Positions 16,296-30,200 are shown, counted from the first letter of the stretch. The stretch is DNA of 64,000 nt from Neopestalotiopsis rosae (GCA_023078685.1 JALGAS010000006.1:3224001-3288000); one strand, 5' to 3'. Notes: generated by a model from the sequence alone, not told the origin. Numbers and translations: made by a program.

Positions 16296-16754
16296 GTACT
16301 TGGATAAGTGCTGATCGCAAGAGCAAGCATGCGAAATAAGAAATCTATGTGCGACGACCACGCTTGTTGCAGCGATCTCGACCTTGCGTAAGCACGTAGG
16401 CCTTCTCAGCGACCTACCGTCTTGACTACGAAGTTGGTCCTCTGCAGAGATAGTGGGTAGCCGGGTCATCATACCGTCGGGCTTAACCCAACGATTGCCA
16501 ATGGGGACAGGTTGCCATATGAAGCAGCTCCTCTCAATCCAGAGTACGTGGGACACGCTGTGTCATTCTGAGGGTTATTCTGTGACTAGCCGCTTCCTGC
16601 CAAAGTGTGCCTGCCAGCTGTCAAGTCTCAGCCAGATGGATTGGAGGTGTTCGCCACCGTTGACTCATCTTTCATGATTTCCATCAAATCTGGCAACTTG
16701 TCATTGACCACAAACAATTTGAATTCAAAAGAACATTAATCACCATCAACCACA

Positions 16755-17003
16755 ATGCCCATCCCTTCATCGTCAAACCCACAAGAGCCCCAGGCCTTGG
16801 GACCGCGGCAAAACATGCGCGCGGCAGCGCCGTCCTCCGAAGAGCAAGAGCGCGGGGCCGACCAGCAGCAGCAGCCGACAGGCGCCGGCGTGAACACGGG
16901 GGCGGGCACGACGCGGGACAAGACCGAGGCGGAGAAGGAGGCCGACCGCCTGTACGAGGAGGCCATGGAGGACGAGTACGCAAAGAGGGAGGGCGGAGCT
17001 TGA
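16755..17003 (+). CDS. Small hydrophilic conserved-looking protein
   Basis: An 82-residue intronless frame with the ATG in a CACA-ATG context. The first half is Pro/Ser/Gln/Gly-rich and probably disordered (poly-Gln and GAGVNTGAG). The C-terminal third is a charged helix with EKEADRLYEEAMEDEYAKRE. I recall similar short helical C-termini in small uncharacterised ascomycete proteins, which is why I accept it, but I cannot give a function. High G+C and strong codon bias compared with the surrounding non-coding DNA support coding. Confidence 0.6.
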   Translation: MPIPSSSNPQEPQALGPRQNMRAAAPSSEEQERGADQQQQPTGAGVNTGAGTTRDKTEAEKEADRLYEEAMEDEYAKREGGA

Positions 17004-20000
17004 GTTATTTTCCATTCTCCAACACCCTGTACCATCATGTTTACTAGTCATTCGGCATGGATCATGGGGAAATGGCAGTTGTTTGCCAAGGACATCTTGG
17101 CTTCTTGATGCCGCGGCTCCATCATGACTTTCTTGGAAGCGGTGCCAAGGAAGCGCGGACAAAACTTGTCTTTGGACGAGAAAGCTTCATGACACGACAG
17201 GCATTGCGAATTCCAGAACGATGGTATTTTTGCGCCTCACACGCTCAGACGCTGAGGCGAGCCTCGAGTATATGATGGAGCGCGAGAATAAAAGATCAAG
17301 CCAATACTCTTTGAACACTTAGTTCGGGCAGCAGTCACCCGAATCGCTGTTTTATCCCTCATTGTGTTCATCTGCTAGTCTGTAGTATCGTGCTATCTAG
17401 CCATGATTCAGTATAAATGCCCTGATGCCTGCCGAGCACGATCTAAGACACGAGTTGATCATATGGGCTGTTTTGTCTATCCAATAATCGACAATATCCA
17501 GGATGATCCATCGGACTTACTATCTTATAATGGTGATACATCGCGCTTTGTAAAAAGCCTGACTCGACGATCGCCTTGCCCAGGGGGCCAGGAGGTGGCA
17601 GACCACCCCTCCCAGGGCTTCCCCCGCCTCCCCTCCCTCTCCGTCTGAGCAAGGGACGCCACGACTTTTACGCTGCCCAGGAACGCCTCCCGTTCCCGCA
17701 AGTGCCTTAGGCTTTACCTTAGCCAAGGCGCCTCTTCACGGACTTTTCTAGCTTGTTCAGAATTGGCATTTCTTGGTTTTTTAAGGTAATGATTGGCGGG
17801 GCAGATTGATTGCGTAAGAAGGGAAAAAATTGTAATTTTCGCTTAATAGGCGGCGCTTGGCAGTCGCATGCGACAATTCCATCACAAGCTTCAACTCTAC
17901 ATGATCAAGTTGAGCTTTGCGCAAGAGTCCCATAAATGCCCAAGTCGCAAGTCGATTATCGCATGATTACTTATCACGATCGTCTGAAAGAGTTGCATTG
18001 GCGCATAGAAAAGGTCGCTTCTCGCGGTTGCGACAACCGATTTCAAAAACATTTCAACGTCCGCAAATTGCGCAGGATATGTTAATGAGCGTCTTAACGC
18101 GCCAGACAAGACAACTTGGCCATGCGAACGCTACTGCAAGCTTGGCATGGACGTAGATCCACGTGCTAGTTAGTGTAGTCTGGAGGGAAGAGTGCAAGCG
18201 ATGTGGATATGTCTGGTGGTAGTGTAGGTAGTGTAGGATGTATGGGATTGCTAGCAAAGAATGACTATCATAACCGAATATGACGGAATTTATCGGAGTT
18301 TGCTCAAGATGTCCAAGATCTGATTTCTTGCTGACCACAATTTCTCAACAAGGAAACATTAGCTGACAGGCATTGTATGCTTATGTGCAAGGAACGAAGC
18401 ACGTTTTCCGAGACGCAAGTTTGTTTGGGAGAGGCTGATAAGACATGGTGTGCACCCTGACGATATGACGATGATGCGCCGTCCTTCCTTATATGGTGGA
18501 TTAAGTGGATTTCTTTGGAATACTGTGCCGTTCTCAGGTCTGTCTGTTCATTAAGCTGTCATCCTACTTCGGGGCCGAAACATCTTTGTCAAATACTGCT
18601 GGGAAGGATTTCAACAAACTACGATTTCTGTGCCTTTTTCTCATCTTCAAACGACCTAGCCTGAAGCCTCGACCATACCGTGTCAAGAGGCTGGGTGGTA
18701 TGAAGTTGCATTCTGCAACTCGAACTGGGTAGACCATGTTTTCAGACAGTCTCTTGTTAGAAAATTGGCTCGTATTCGAAATCACCCGTGAAAGGCTTCG
18801 TCTTCTCAAGATGCCGCAAGCCACATCCGTAGGCTTCCTACGTACCCACCTGTGGGCGCCTGCGGATAATGACTGAGCCGACTTGGCTGACCCGCGCAAG
18901 AAAAAGGATCAAGGATGAGGAACACTATTGCCCGGTAGCATCCCTGGGAACGCTGCTGGGCGAGTGCTGAGAAGGAGGTGCAAAAAGTTCCCGAATCCAC
19001 CTTGACCGGAACGGCCTTCAGGGATGCGAGCACGGTTTCCCTTCACCGTCTGCCGCCAGCGTCCGGCGGTCACCAACATCAGCACGTCCTCCTTTCCCTC
19101 CTATGCGGACCGCGCCAAGTGAACCACTTGGCCAGCCGAACATACAGCCCTATCGGAATTGGTCGGGTAAGCGGCACACACTTTCCTCTTCTTTACGCGT
19201 GTTCAATTCATTCATTCTCACTTGACCGGAGGAATATTTCAAATAAGAGACATCCGGGATTACTGCATCCAGAAGGGATCGGCACTCCGTAATACAACAG
19301 CAATTCCGGCCGCAAGGAATGCTCCATCCCTTCAGGGACGCCATCCATCGCCGCGGTGTCGGGGCCCGAGGCGGCGGCACACCAATGCGGTGATGGTCGA
19401 AAAAATGGTCACAAACGGCAAGCATGTGGCTATTTTCAAAAGCAGCATTGATGTGCAATTCTTGACCGTTTCCAGACGAATAAGGATGTTGGTCGGTGCG
19501 ATAGGGGACAAAGATAGTAGCTCGAGTAGCGGTTCAGGTCGCACCAACATATGAACTAACAGTAGGTAGCGACGGTGATCTTGGTTTAATGGGCCCTGAA
19601 AATCCTTTGACCTGGAGATGGAGGGTCTCTCTCCTCCATTATTCCTCCAGGTCCTCCAGGTCTCCAGGTCCTCTAGAGCAGGTCCAGTTATTCTCCAAGC
19701 GCCCATCAAGACCACGTCCTGGGGAAGGAGGAGCAATCCATGCTTTTTGGCCCTCGAATTTATCAAGAAACCCACTGTTATAATCCACCTTTGCAGCGCA
19801 TGCGCAAGCCAAAGGACCAAGAAATCTGGGACCACGGGGCGAGTAAGACCGAGACAGCCCCGACGACGCTCAATCGCGAAGGCTGACAGGCTGAGAGCAG
19901 GCTGAAGACCCTCTAAAAAACAAAGGATGGGCCCAGTGCGATAACCTTAGCCCTCCACTCCCCGCATGATTCTAATGCATCTAGGGATTTGATCAGGGAC

Positions 20001-22129
20001 ATTTGGCTATTTGGTCGCAGCTGTTGGTATCGTGGGGGATGTGATTTGGCGTGGGCCTTGGGTCGCGACGATCATTCCGACCAAGAAACTCGTGTCGGGT
20101 TTGCGTGGACAGCAGTGACCAATTCAACCAAATTCCAAAATCCCCTTCCCCAGGAGAGCGGCGAATGGGAGGCAAAAAAAATGGCAGCGGAATTAGAAGG
20201 GAATTTTAGCTGTCGTAGCTCAAATCTGTTCAAAGTTAATGCGCCAGTTGACGCCTCCCTCTCGTCCGTCTGTTTCGATTGTATGTAACAATTAACGGGT
20301 CCACCGAGGGAACATGAGAGGAAGGTTTTTTAAGCTTTCCAAGACACCAGACAACGACCGGACCGTCACCGATGTGCCGTCGCCAAGGCCCCGCCAATAT
20401 AGATGCTTCACATGGACGGTCTCTGATTTGATCGCAGCTGGCAAGCAAGGCTTTCAGATACACAGTAGAAAAAATCAGTAAAGCCACCGGTGTCATACTC
20501 GCTGCAACTGCAGGTTTTTACGCATGCGCTTTCCCATTCCCTCATCCATCCAAGCGGGGCTCTTTTCGGTACGTATGTACAGTTTCATTCCTTGTCTCTT
20601 TGCGTCAAATGGTCTTCGAGGGTGGCTTGCAGGCTTGCTGAGGCTCTCGATGGGATTAGCAACGGAATTCCCAGAATGGATAGTGTCGCCGATAGTGGTT
20701 CCTGGGCGCTGCCAGCTTTCCCAGCCAAACCAGCTCGACCAGCATCCTTCGCAAGCAAGAGAAATACTCGGATCATGCCACCCTGCTCCATAATAGGTAA
20801 TGGTGGTTGGTAGTCAATGTTTCACTGCTTGCTGAACAGCGTCTTTTTGTTAGGCTGGCTAGCAAAACCAGCGTCCACTTGCTGCCTCGGGTAACACACC
20901 GTCTTTGCCCTTGGCGTGTGCTTTTTTACACTACTGTGTATGTAATGTATTACACGACATGCCACACCCCTACGACACCCTAGACCCGATGTCGATGCCA
21001 ATGCCTACGGCTATCCGGGGTTAAAAGCCAGGTGCCCCATACTCGCTTCGGAATAGCTCCAGCCAAGCCCAGCAGTTTGGCAGTGTTTCTGTGTGTGATG
21101 TTTGCCCATAACGTGCCAAAGTGCCAAAGTGTGTGCCCCCCGTCCCGCCTCTCCCGCCCAGGGAGTGCTGCAACTGCCGTGGAGAAATAGCCCTTGGCGA
21201 GCGGAAAACACCAGGGGTACGTCCGAGGCTATGAGGTCATTGCCCTCGTGAATAACTCAGATTTTGATTTTTCTACTCTCAGCAGCAATTCCGAAGTACG
21301 GTAAATGTATGATGCTTGTAAAATGGCTTGCATGGGCTGGGCTTGCTCAATCTACCTTGCAAGCAAGCAAAAGTGAGTGAGCGAGTGAGTGCATGTGGTA
21401 ATTGCTTGCTTGCTTGCCTGCCCACAGTATGTACAACAGTACAATGCGCGCCGGCTTGCTCATTTCAATCAAAATCTCACCACCCCACGATGCAGCATGT
21501 GCTGCAGCTAAGCTAAGCTAGCCCGAGGTTACCAATTGTCCTGCAATCGATTCAAAGCGCCCGTCGAATGAGAGGACTTTGCGCACTTTTGCGATCGGCG
21601 CTCGACCCGCCGTAATCCCTGGTGTTGGTATGACTATTACTCGGAGGTGCTCCATAATCGGGGTGGCCTAGGTAAATTCGACAGTATCCAGTAGGACTCG
21701 GCAGGATGACTCGCGAGGTTTTAGAGGGAGAATGGGGATAATGCATGCCACCGTTGCTATTCTCTGCAACATTGGGGAAAGGGAAAGACTAGCTTGACCT
21801 GGGGTTTGGGGAAAAAAGACAGACACGACGTTACAAAAGTAGCTTGCCTCTTTGTCAGCGACCGCGAGGGGAGAAATTTCTATATGAACCCTCGACGATC
21901 CTCTCCACGTCGTGTCACATGTGGTTCTCGGTCCATTCATCCTTCTCCCTTCTTTTGCTTGCATAGAGGGTTGACAGTCTGGAAAAGAAGCACGGGCTGC
22001 TTTTGTGTAACTGTCTTGTCGTCTGTCAGATCTCGGAATCACTGACACAGGAAGATATAGAGAAAGGCTGTGCTCATTCTCTACTAATACCCTACACACG
22101 AAACAAAAGTCATCTTACAGCTGCCCAAG
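17004..22129. other. Five-kilobase gene desert
   Basis: No gene could be supported on either strand. Visible features are simple repeats near 21360-21420 (CTTG/CAAG and GAGT runs) and the pyrimidine-rich promoter of the transporter (about 21890-21970). Open frames such as those near 19332-19835 (minus) lack motifs and splice logic. Confidence 0.45.
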
Positions 22130-23859
22130 ATGGCGCCTCCCAAGTTCATGGGCCTCAGTGGCCGGCCGCTTTCGTTGGCCGTGTCTACTGTCGCAACTAC
22201 TGGCTTCTTGCTCTTTGGTTATGATCAAGGGTTCGTACCAATTCGCCTCGTCCTGCCCACCATTTCCTAGCTAATCATGTTATCTATAGTGTCATGAGTG
22301 GTATCATTAGTGCCAAGCCCTTTAACGACCTGTTCGAAGCTACCCGAGACAACTCTACCATGCAGGGTACTGTCACTGCCATCTACGAGATTGGTTGCTT
22401 GTTCGGCGCCATGTTCATGTTGAGCTGCGGTGATTTGCTCGGTCGACGAAAGGGTATCATTCTGGGTGCTATCATCATGATTCTCGGTGTCGTGATCCAG
22501 GTCACTTCGGAAGCTGGCGCAACTCCTCTGGCACAGTTCATTGTCGGTCGTGTCGTTACTGGTGTTGGCAACGGAATCAACACTGCAACTATCCCTACCT
22601 ACCAGGCCGAATGTAGCAAGACCACCAACAGAGGTCTGCTCATCTGTATCGAGGGTGGTGTTATTGCCTTTGGTACTTTGATTGCCTACTGGATCGACTA
22701 CGGTGCCTCCTTTGGCAACGCCGACCTGTCGTGGCGATTCCCCATTGCCTTCCAGATCGTCTTTGGTCTCATTGTCATGACCATGTTCTTCCTCCCCGAG
22801 TCGCCTAGATGGCTTCTGACCCACGAGCGCTACGAGGACGCCGAGAAGGTCATTGCAGCCCTCCGTGGCTACGAGCTGGACAGCCAAGAGACCGCCTGGG
22901 AGCGTGATATCATTCTCGACTCTATCCGTGCCTCTGGTGTTGCTGGTGCCAAGAGCACCCCTTACAGTGCCCTGTTCACCGGCGGCAAGACTCAGCACTT
23001 CCGTCGTATGATGCTCGGTGCTTCCTCTCAGCTTATGCAACAGATTGGTGGTTGCAACGCCGTCATCTACTATTTCCCCATTCTCTTTGAGAACTCCATC
23101 ACCCCTGGTGACCACAACATGGCTCTGCTTATGGGTGGTGTCAACATGATTGTCTACTCCATCTTCGCCACTGCCTCTTGGTTCCTGATTGAGCGTGTCG
23201 GTCGCCGAAAGCTCTTCCTCTGGGGTACCGTCGGACAGTGTCTTTCCATGGTTATCACCTTTGCCTGCTTGATTTCTGGCAGCTCCAACTCTGCCAAGGG
23301 TGCCGCCGTCGGTCTGTTCACTTACATTGCCTCGTTCGGTGCCACCTGGCTGCCTCTGCCCTGGTTGTACCCTGCCGAGATCAACCCCATCAAGACCCGT
23401 GCCAAGTCCAACGCCGTGTCTACCTGCACCAACTGGCTCTTCAACTTCCTCATCGTAATGGTGACTCCGATCATGATCAGTAATATTGGTTGGGGCACCT
23501 ACCTCTTCTTCGCGGCCATCAACGCCTGCTTCTTGCCCGTCATCTACTTCTTCTACCCCGAAACCGCGGGCCGCTCTCTCGAGGAGATCGATATTATCTT
23601 CGCCAAGGGCTTCGTTGAGAACATGTCCTACGTCAAGGCCGCCAAGGAGTTGCCCTTCCTCAACCAGGAGGAGGTTGAGCGCGAGGCCATCAAGTACGGA
23701 CTCATCGACACGGCCGCCCACGGCGGTGGTATGAAGAATGTCGGCGGCGGAAGCGTGCACAATGCTCCCAGCGACAAGGACGACGAGAGCAGCAGCCCCA
23801 AGGCTAGCGGTGTTCTCGAGGCTGGTCCGGACAGCACCAACGAGAAGGCTGCTCACTAA
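22130..23859 (+). CDS. MFS sugar porter (hexose/polyol-proton symporter type)
   Basis: Exons 22130-22230 and 22290-23859, split within the Gly codon of GYDQG, give 556 residues. Twelve hydrophobic segments can be traced. Sugar-porter signatures are present: GYDQGVMSGI in helix 1, GDLLGRRKG in the loop 2-3, PESPRWL after helix 6, the QQIGGCNAVIYY block in helix 7, and PETAGRSLEEID after helix 12. The C-terminal tail of about 60 residues is hydrophilic, Gly/Ser/Asp-rich and cytosolic. Family members carry hexoses, pentoses or polyols into the cell with protons. The sequence does not fix the substrate; an STL1-like polyol role is one option. A 557-codon frame on the opposite strand is an antisense shadow. 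Confidence 0.95.
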
Positions 23860-24897
23860 ACAGAAGAACGAAAACCAGCAATACAATTGTGGGAGATGCG
23901 TTGGAGCGGCGGTATGATATAGATTGGATGTTACAAGCATGATGATACCCTTATGAATATGGAGAGGAGGATGCTTTTATATTTCTACGTGGCACGATAT
24001 GGATACAGAGCAACATTACGGTGCCTCTGGTCGACGATATATGGCATGTTATACTAAGGGGACCTATAGATAGTGCACGGGCCACTGATGTGAGTCGGGC
24101 ATCTGGAGATAAGGGAGCTGATAAGCTGATAAGCTCCGATAAGAGCTTGTAAGCTTACAGCTGCTGGCGGGCCAAGCCACCAGCTTCACCTTCTACCATC
24201 TTCAATACAACTACTTTGACACCCCATATACAATTGCATCAACAATAGACTTGAAATGATAGAAAGCTATTTCTCTATGAACCTATTGCCGTAACGACTG
24301 TGCCAGCATGCAATGATTTGACGTGCCTTAGCTAAGGTTCCTGGTTTCCTCTCAACAAGTATGCAGATCATGCACGCTGAGATCTTCGCCTGCCCCTGAC
24401 GTTGACTCGACCATGGAGGACTAAATCACCATTCATCAATGGTTGAATGATGATCTCACTCTGCCTAGTGTCGGTTGGCAACCACGCTGTAGTTAAAGTT
24501 AGAAAAACCCGGCCGTTGCCAGCTAACCCAGACAGAGCTTTCCCCTCTTCTCTCACTACTAATCCCTCGATCTATATTAATTCTAGTCTATAACTCTACT
24601 CTTCCATTCATCCATGGCCCCGTCCCCGTCCCCGGCACCTACCTACCTATCTCGCAACCAAACAACCGTGCGCCGACTTATTCTTTTTTCCTATTTCTCA
24701 AACACAACCGAGCCGGAGTCCTTGACTCAATGCGGACTCCACCCCCGAACCCCATCCGATTCCCACAACATTCCCACTCCCGGCCCTCCGCCTCGCAACT
24801 CTAATTAAAATATTACGCAACACACAGCCCACCCACACAACCATTAACTCACAAATCGATTTAACAACACTCTTCTTCATCAATCAATCAATCGATA
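23860..24897. other. Intergenic region between transporter and tRNA-Pro
   Basis: It contains the transporter 3' untranslated region. A run of AAGCT/GATAAG motifs lies at about 24115-24160 (possible GATA-factor sites, inference only). No gene is seen. Confidence 0.45.
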
Positions 24898-24987
24898 GGT
24901 CTTGTGGTCTAGTGGTATGATTCGCGCTTAGGGAAAACCCTGAACATTGTTTGCGCGAGGCCCCGTGTTCGATCCACGGCAAGACCC
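24898..24987 (+). tRNA. tRNA-Pro (AGG) with 18-nt intron
   Basis: The acceptor stem GGTCTTG (24898-24904) pairs fully with CAAGACC (24980-24986). Anticodon stem CGCGC/GCGCG encloses the loop TTAGGG-T with anticodon AGG at 24930-24932. The intron 24934-24951 sits at the canonical place after position 37, and its CCCT can pair with the anticodon. The T arm CCGTG-TTCGATC-CACGG is perfect. A T-rich RNA polymerase III terminator follows at 24988. Confidence 0.95.
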
Positions 24988-27262
24988 TTTCTTTTGCTTT
25001 TTGCACGGATTCGGCCGTGGAAATTACACATATTCACGGTCCGTGTTCCAATAACTTGGACAAGTGTTTTGCACAATGTGTAAATTATTTCTTATTGGTT
25101 GTGTAAGGTTATATTGGTTATATCTATAACACAATTTGAACTGACTTTCACAGAGCACTGTAAGCAAAGGTGAGTTCCTGTGACCTGACATCTATAAATC
25201 AGATATCGAGCCCGAATATGTCGTTTTCATTGCTGACGACGATAGTCAATGACGCGACCTGTTCCTCCCTGCTCTCTCATACTTTGCTCAGGCCGTGAAT
25301 GCCGCAAACCATGCGCCAACAATTCCTGCTTAGTTATTATACCACTACTTATATGCTGAGTATAGCAGCAAGTCTCGGCGCGCGCGAAACAGACTATCTT
25401 GGATATATCGACAAGTGAGAGCTGGGATTATTATGTATGTCTAGGCCAGCCCGAATGCGTGGAACGACAACCACTATAGATAGCCATAATGGAGATCTCG
25501 GTTTTGGTTTTGAGACCGTTGAGGCCCCGGCGTTATTCGCGGATTGCACGGTTTACTTGAACACGCACAACCAGGAAAGGCCTGCTAAAGAGTGGAGAGA
25601 GCAGGCCGAAGGGCCTTGCGGCAACCCCGAATGTGGCAATATTGTTGGCAGCCCGGCAGGCGGCATGTCTGTCGGCACATGGTTTGCGGCATTTGGGGAA
25701 GATGGCATAAAACGAAACCCGCGTACGGATATATAAGAATCTATATTTTTTTTTCTCTTTTTGCTTCCTTATAATATTTTTTTTATTTTTAATAAATTTA
25801 TTTATAAAAGAAAAAAAAGCAACCGGCTTTATTTAAAAGAGATTTTTTATATTCTTTTTCTATTTTTATTTTTAGTTATGCGCAGAATTCTGCTTAGTAT
25901 ACTTAATTATTTATCGTATTTCAGATTGCCATTGTCGATCTTCTTCAGAAGCAATCTCATCTATCGTACGCACTCCTGGGGAGTTACGTCTAACGACAAT
26001 AACTTTTGGACAGAGGCTCCCTGAGACAAAATGCTCTTCCTGAGAGCGATAAATACATACGCGATGCAATCACCAACTGTTTCTGCTGTACTGGGGTTTA
26101 CCATTCTTTGGGTAAGGGTTTGTAATTCCGCGTCAACCAGCGCCTGTTCAAGTACATCAACAATCTCATCCACTCCTATATCTAAAAGGAACGAAATGGC
26201 CTCAACTCGAGAATCCTTCATGCAGCCGAATTAATGATGGCGAACGAGAAATTCGATTCGGCTCCAAGATGGGTATTCACAGATGGCCTGATCGAGTCAC
26301 AAAATAAACTTTCGCCAATGCGCCCGGCCGATCCCCCAGCGTCGCACAGTATGGTCGGTCTTGGGCAGGCTCCAGAAAATGCTTCACTTTCCAGCCTGAC
26401 TGGAGCTCCTTCCTCATTACCCTTTGCATACAACCCAGAATTCTCACCAATCAATCGCGATACATACATACCCTTAGACTCAGAAGGAGCTTTGATAGGC
26501 AATCACATCCTATGCGTCTATGAGGCTATTCAACACAGGACCTCCTCCCGGTACAATTGTAGAGAGCTCCAATGCGGTTCTCATCAAGCCTCTGTCTGTA
26601 CATAACCATACAAGTCACTACTCCGGCAACAACGACGTCTCATCTGACGAACCTGTCGGGACTCCGACATCGACACGAGCGCTTTTCTTGCCCCAAGGCC
26701 ACCAAAGGTTTGTCGAGTGGACTACTTGGACACAAGGACTATACAAATTTTCGGTCTCAGTATCTCCGGTCTCACCGATTTACCCGACTTATTCCACACG
26801 GTCTCATCCCGCTCAACTATTGGGTGCCGGGTGTCGCTCCCATAGAAGACTCCTTCCAAGAGTCTGCCAATGGCCATACCTCGAAGACATGCCTATGCGG
26901 CCGAGATTCAATAGACACGGCTGTAATTTCGCGAGTCTTTCTTCCTGAGGGTGATATTCAAATATTGCCCAGAGCGTGTAGGGCAAATTGTTCGCTTGAA
27001 TACTATAACGCATCACCCCTTGGAGATGGCAAAGGTATAAGGAACCCAAGTATGACATCAAATTACCTGGCTATTTTGAACGGGACGATCAAGTGGTTTG
27101 ATCGTTCAAATAGAATGAGTGATGGAAGCTTCTAAATTTCAGAACAATATGTGTTTTTCTTATGGGTTTCCGCTCTACCACCCATACACGCCTCTTGGAC
27201 TTGCTCAGTTCAGATAACGTTGAAGACTACCAGCGACTCATCCTGCGCTATGCTTGCCAATG
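24988..27262. other. Intergenic region with an AT-rich repeat and uninterpretable open frames
   Basis: The AT-rich repeat copy at 25740-25910 is listed separately. Between 25960 and 27135 several overlapping frames occur on both strands, for example plus 26572-27135 and minus 25961-26221 with a helical look. None combines an ATG, splice signals and a family motif. They may be remains of a decayed gene; I call none. Confidence 0.4.
25740..25910 (-). repeat. AT-rich repeat family, copy 2 (minus orientation)
   Basis: On the minus strand it reads TAAGCAGAATTCTGCGCATA, A-rich part, GCCGGTTGC, T-run, A/T tail, parallel to copy 1 at 14136. The head contains the perfect 12-bp palindrome GCAGAATTCTGC (about 25883-25894). 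Confidence 0.65.
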
Positions 27263-30200
27263 TCATTCGTCAAAATGATTGACTTCCTTTGTAACAAGTG
27301 TTTTCGGTGCCTGAAAGGTTTGCAATACAAGAATAACAGCCTCGTGACCATTCTCAGCAGCCCAAGAAAGCGGCGTTTGGCCGTTTTTATCTTTCGAGTC
27401 GATATCGATTTTATCCGTTGCCAGGAGCAATCTCACAACGGCTTCGTAACCCTTCCAAGCAGCCAAAAAAAGCGGTGTTCGGCCGTCTTCATCTTTCGAA
27501 TCGATATCGACCTTATCCGTTGCCAGGAGCAATCTCACAACGGCTTCGTGACCTTTCTCAGCAGCCCAAGAAAGCGGTGTTCGGCCGTCTTCATCTTTCG
27601 AATCGATATCGACCTTTTCCTTTGCCAGGAGCAATCTCACAACGGCTTCGTGACCATTCTCAGCAGCCCAGGAAAGCGGCGTTTGGTCGTGTATATCTTT
27701 CGAGTTAATATCGACCTTTTTCGTTGCTAGGAGCAATTTCACAACGGCTTTATACCCCTCCCGAGCAGCCAAAATAAGCGGCGTTTGGCCTTTATTATTT
27801 TTCGAATTGATATCGACCTTGTCCGTTGCCAGTAGCAATTTTATAACGGCTTCGTGACCATTCTCAGCAGCCCAAGAAAGCGGCGTTTGGCCGTATTTAG
27901 TATCTTTCGAATCGATATCGACCTTATCCGCTGCCAGGAGCAATCTCATAACGGCTTCGTGACCATTCTCAGCAGCCCAGGAAAGCGGCGTTTGGTCGTG
28001 TTTATCTTTCGAGTTAATATCGACCTCTTCCGTTGCCAGGAGCAATCTCACAACGGCTTCGTGACCATTCTCAGCAGCCCAGGAAAGCGGCGTTTGGCCG
28101 TGTATATCTTTCGAGTCAATATCGACCTTCTTCGTTGCCAGGAGCAATCTCACAACGGCTTCATGCCCCTCCTGAGCAGCCAAAATAAGCGGCGTTTGGC
28201 CTTTATTATTTTTCGAATTGATATCGACCTTGTCCGTTGCCAGTAGCAATTTTATAACGGCTTCGTGACCATTCTCAGCAGCCCAAGAAAGCGGCGTTTG
28301 GCCGTATTTAGTATCTTTCGAATCGATATCGACCTTATCCGCTGCCAGGAGCAATCTCACAACGGCTTCGTGACTATTCTCAGCAGCCCAAGAAAGCGGC
28401 GTTTGGCCGTACTCAGTGTCCCCCAAGTTGAGATCGACTTCATCTGTAGCCAGGATTCTTTCCACCGTTTTCTTATGTCCTAAGTACGATGATATGCCAA
28501 GGCTTGAGAAGACCGTATCTTTACGATGCGTCGTGTCCCAAAAGATCCGGAACCATTTCGAATAGCTTATCGAAACTGGCTTGCTGATGTCATGAGCAAT
28601 AGGGACTATAAGGGAGTTCTCGACATCTTCGGACTTGCGGTAGTGTAAACCCCAATGCTGGGCTGCGTATTCCAAGAAAGTATCGTTGCTGGCCCCGTGG
28701 TAAGATTCCATGTAGTTGTACAGCGAGAGATAAAGTATGCATTTCTCTGCCAAAACAGTATGACTTTGGTGTACACTAATGGAGTGATGCCACTTCAGTG
28801 TTGATTGTGGTCCAGCCAATGACGGCACATCTGCCAAGAGGAATTCTCGAGCAGTTTGATGGAGAAAGTAAACCTTGTCATGATGAATCGAGACAAATAA
28901 TCCGCACCAGGATCTCAAGGTCGACTTGAAGTCTTCGTCGTCCTCCAAATCAAGGTCGGAGAATGCTCGATGGTCTTCCTGTATGTTCATCGCAATGTTC
29001 ATTTCTGAAAGCGTTAAAGGCCGCTGTGCCGCCAAGATGATAGCTAGGGCCATCTTGGCCCCATCTTGATTCTTGGATTTCTCAAGAATTTGTTCATATG
29101 CCTCGTTGACATTCTTCGGTAACTTCGTAATCATTTTATCGAAACCTTTGGGCGTCTTCTTGAAGTCACCTTTCTTCAAATTATCAAACACGAGGTGCAC
29201 CCAAAGATATGTCCGATGAGGAATTTCAAGCAATCGTCTGGTCAGATGGTCTGCAAGATCAGAAGACAGCCCCAACGACTTGACACGATGCTCGATGACA
29301 TGGTTGACTTCCTGGCTTATGGCTTCAGAGTGCTCCTCTCCGGGAATATGGATCCTGGGAATGGCATTGAACAAGTCTCGAAACTCAAACACGATTTGAT
29401 TATACGGACGGCTGGTCATGAGAAACTTCAATTTGTGACCTTGGGGACGTTCGCCAAGGAATCGTGGCTCGATGTGCCGAACCAGGTCCTCAAATTCCGT
29501 TTCAGCACATTCGTCCAGTGCATCTAGAACAACGATGACAGCGCCGGACCGAGGATCTTGTACGAGATTGTCAAAGATCTTCCATAGCGATGCTGTCGTG
29601 TTGACCAGTCCAGGTCCGTTTTTGCGATACTCTGGTAGGGCATGATCCTTGATCAAGGATGTATTCTGGGATAATAATTGATGCAGAAGGGCGCAGAGTG
29701 CTTGGCGTACGGTATTTTGGTCTTGGTCCTTGAAGAAGAAGTAGCAGACATTTGCGGGCTGCATCACATGATCGATTAAATGTTTCGCCAAAACAGACTT
29801 CCCGCAACCGGGGTCTGCAGAAATCAATAACATTCCCGAATCTTGCGCCATCCACTCAGTGAAGTGGTCGTGTTTTAAAAACCACTGACATGTCCCTTCG
29901 ACCCGATTCTCTACTCGGTCTTTGTACCACTCGTAGGTCGCTTCTTTGTTGTTGGATGTGAGACGAAAAAGCTGGAGACACTTTTCTTCTTCATCAGATC
30001 GATGCCGCTCCGACTCGTCTTGCAGTAACAATAGCTGTTCCCTCGAAATATCTCGGTGATCCTCTGCGACATCAAGATGATGCTCTGCAACTCGTAATTG
30101 TTTCGCAGAAAGAGACAGGAGTCCTTGAAGGGCTTCAAAGGATGCAGTGGTCGTTGTTTTGAGCGACTCTAGCTCCTTCCATGACACGAACTCCTTGATT

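Noticed and set aside
22267..23940. Minus-strand open frame of 557 codons opposite the sugar transporter
   Set aside because: It is the antisense of a strongly codon-biased gene; the composition is low-complexity (Gly, Val, Asp, Glu, Thr) and no domain is seen.
25961..27135. Overlapping frames that might be a decayed gene
   Set aside because: No single frame or splice path gives a coherent protein; evidence is too weak.
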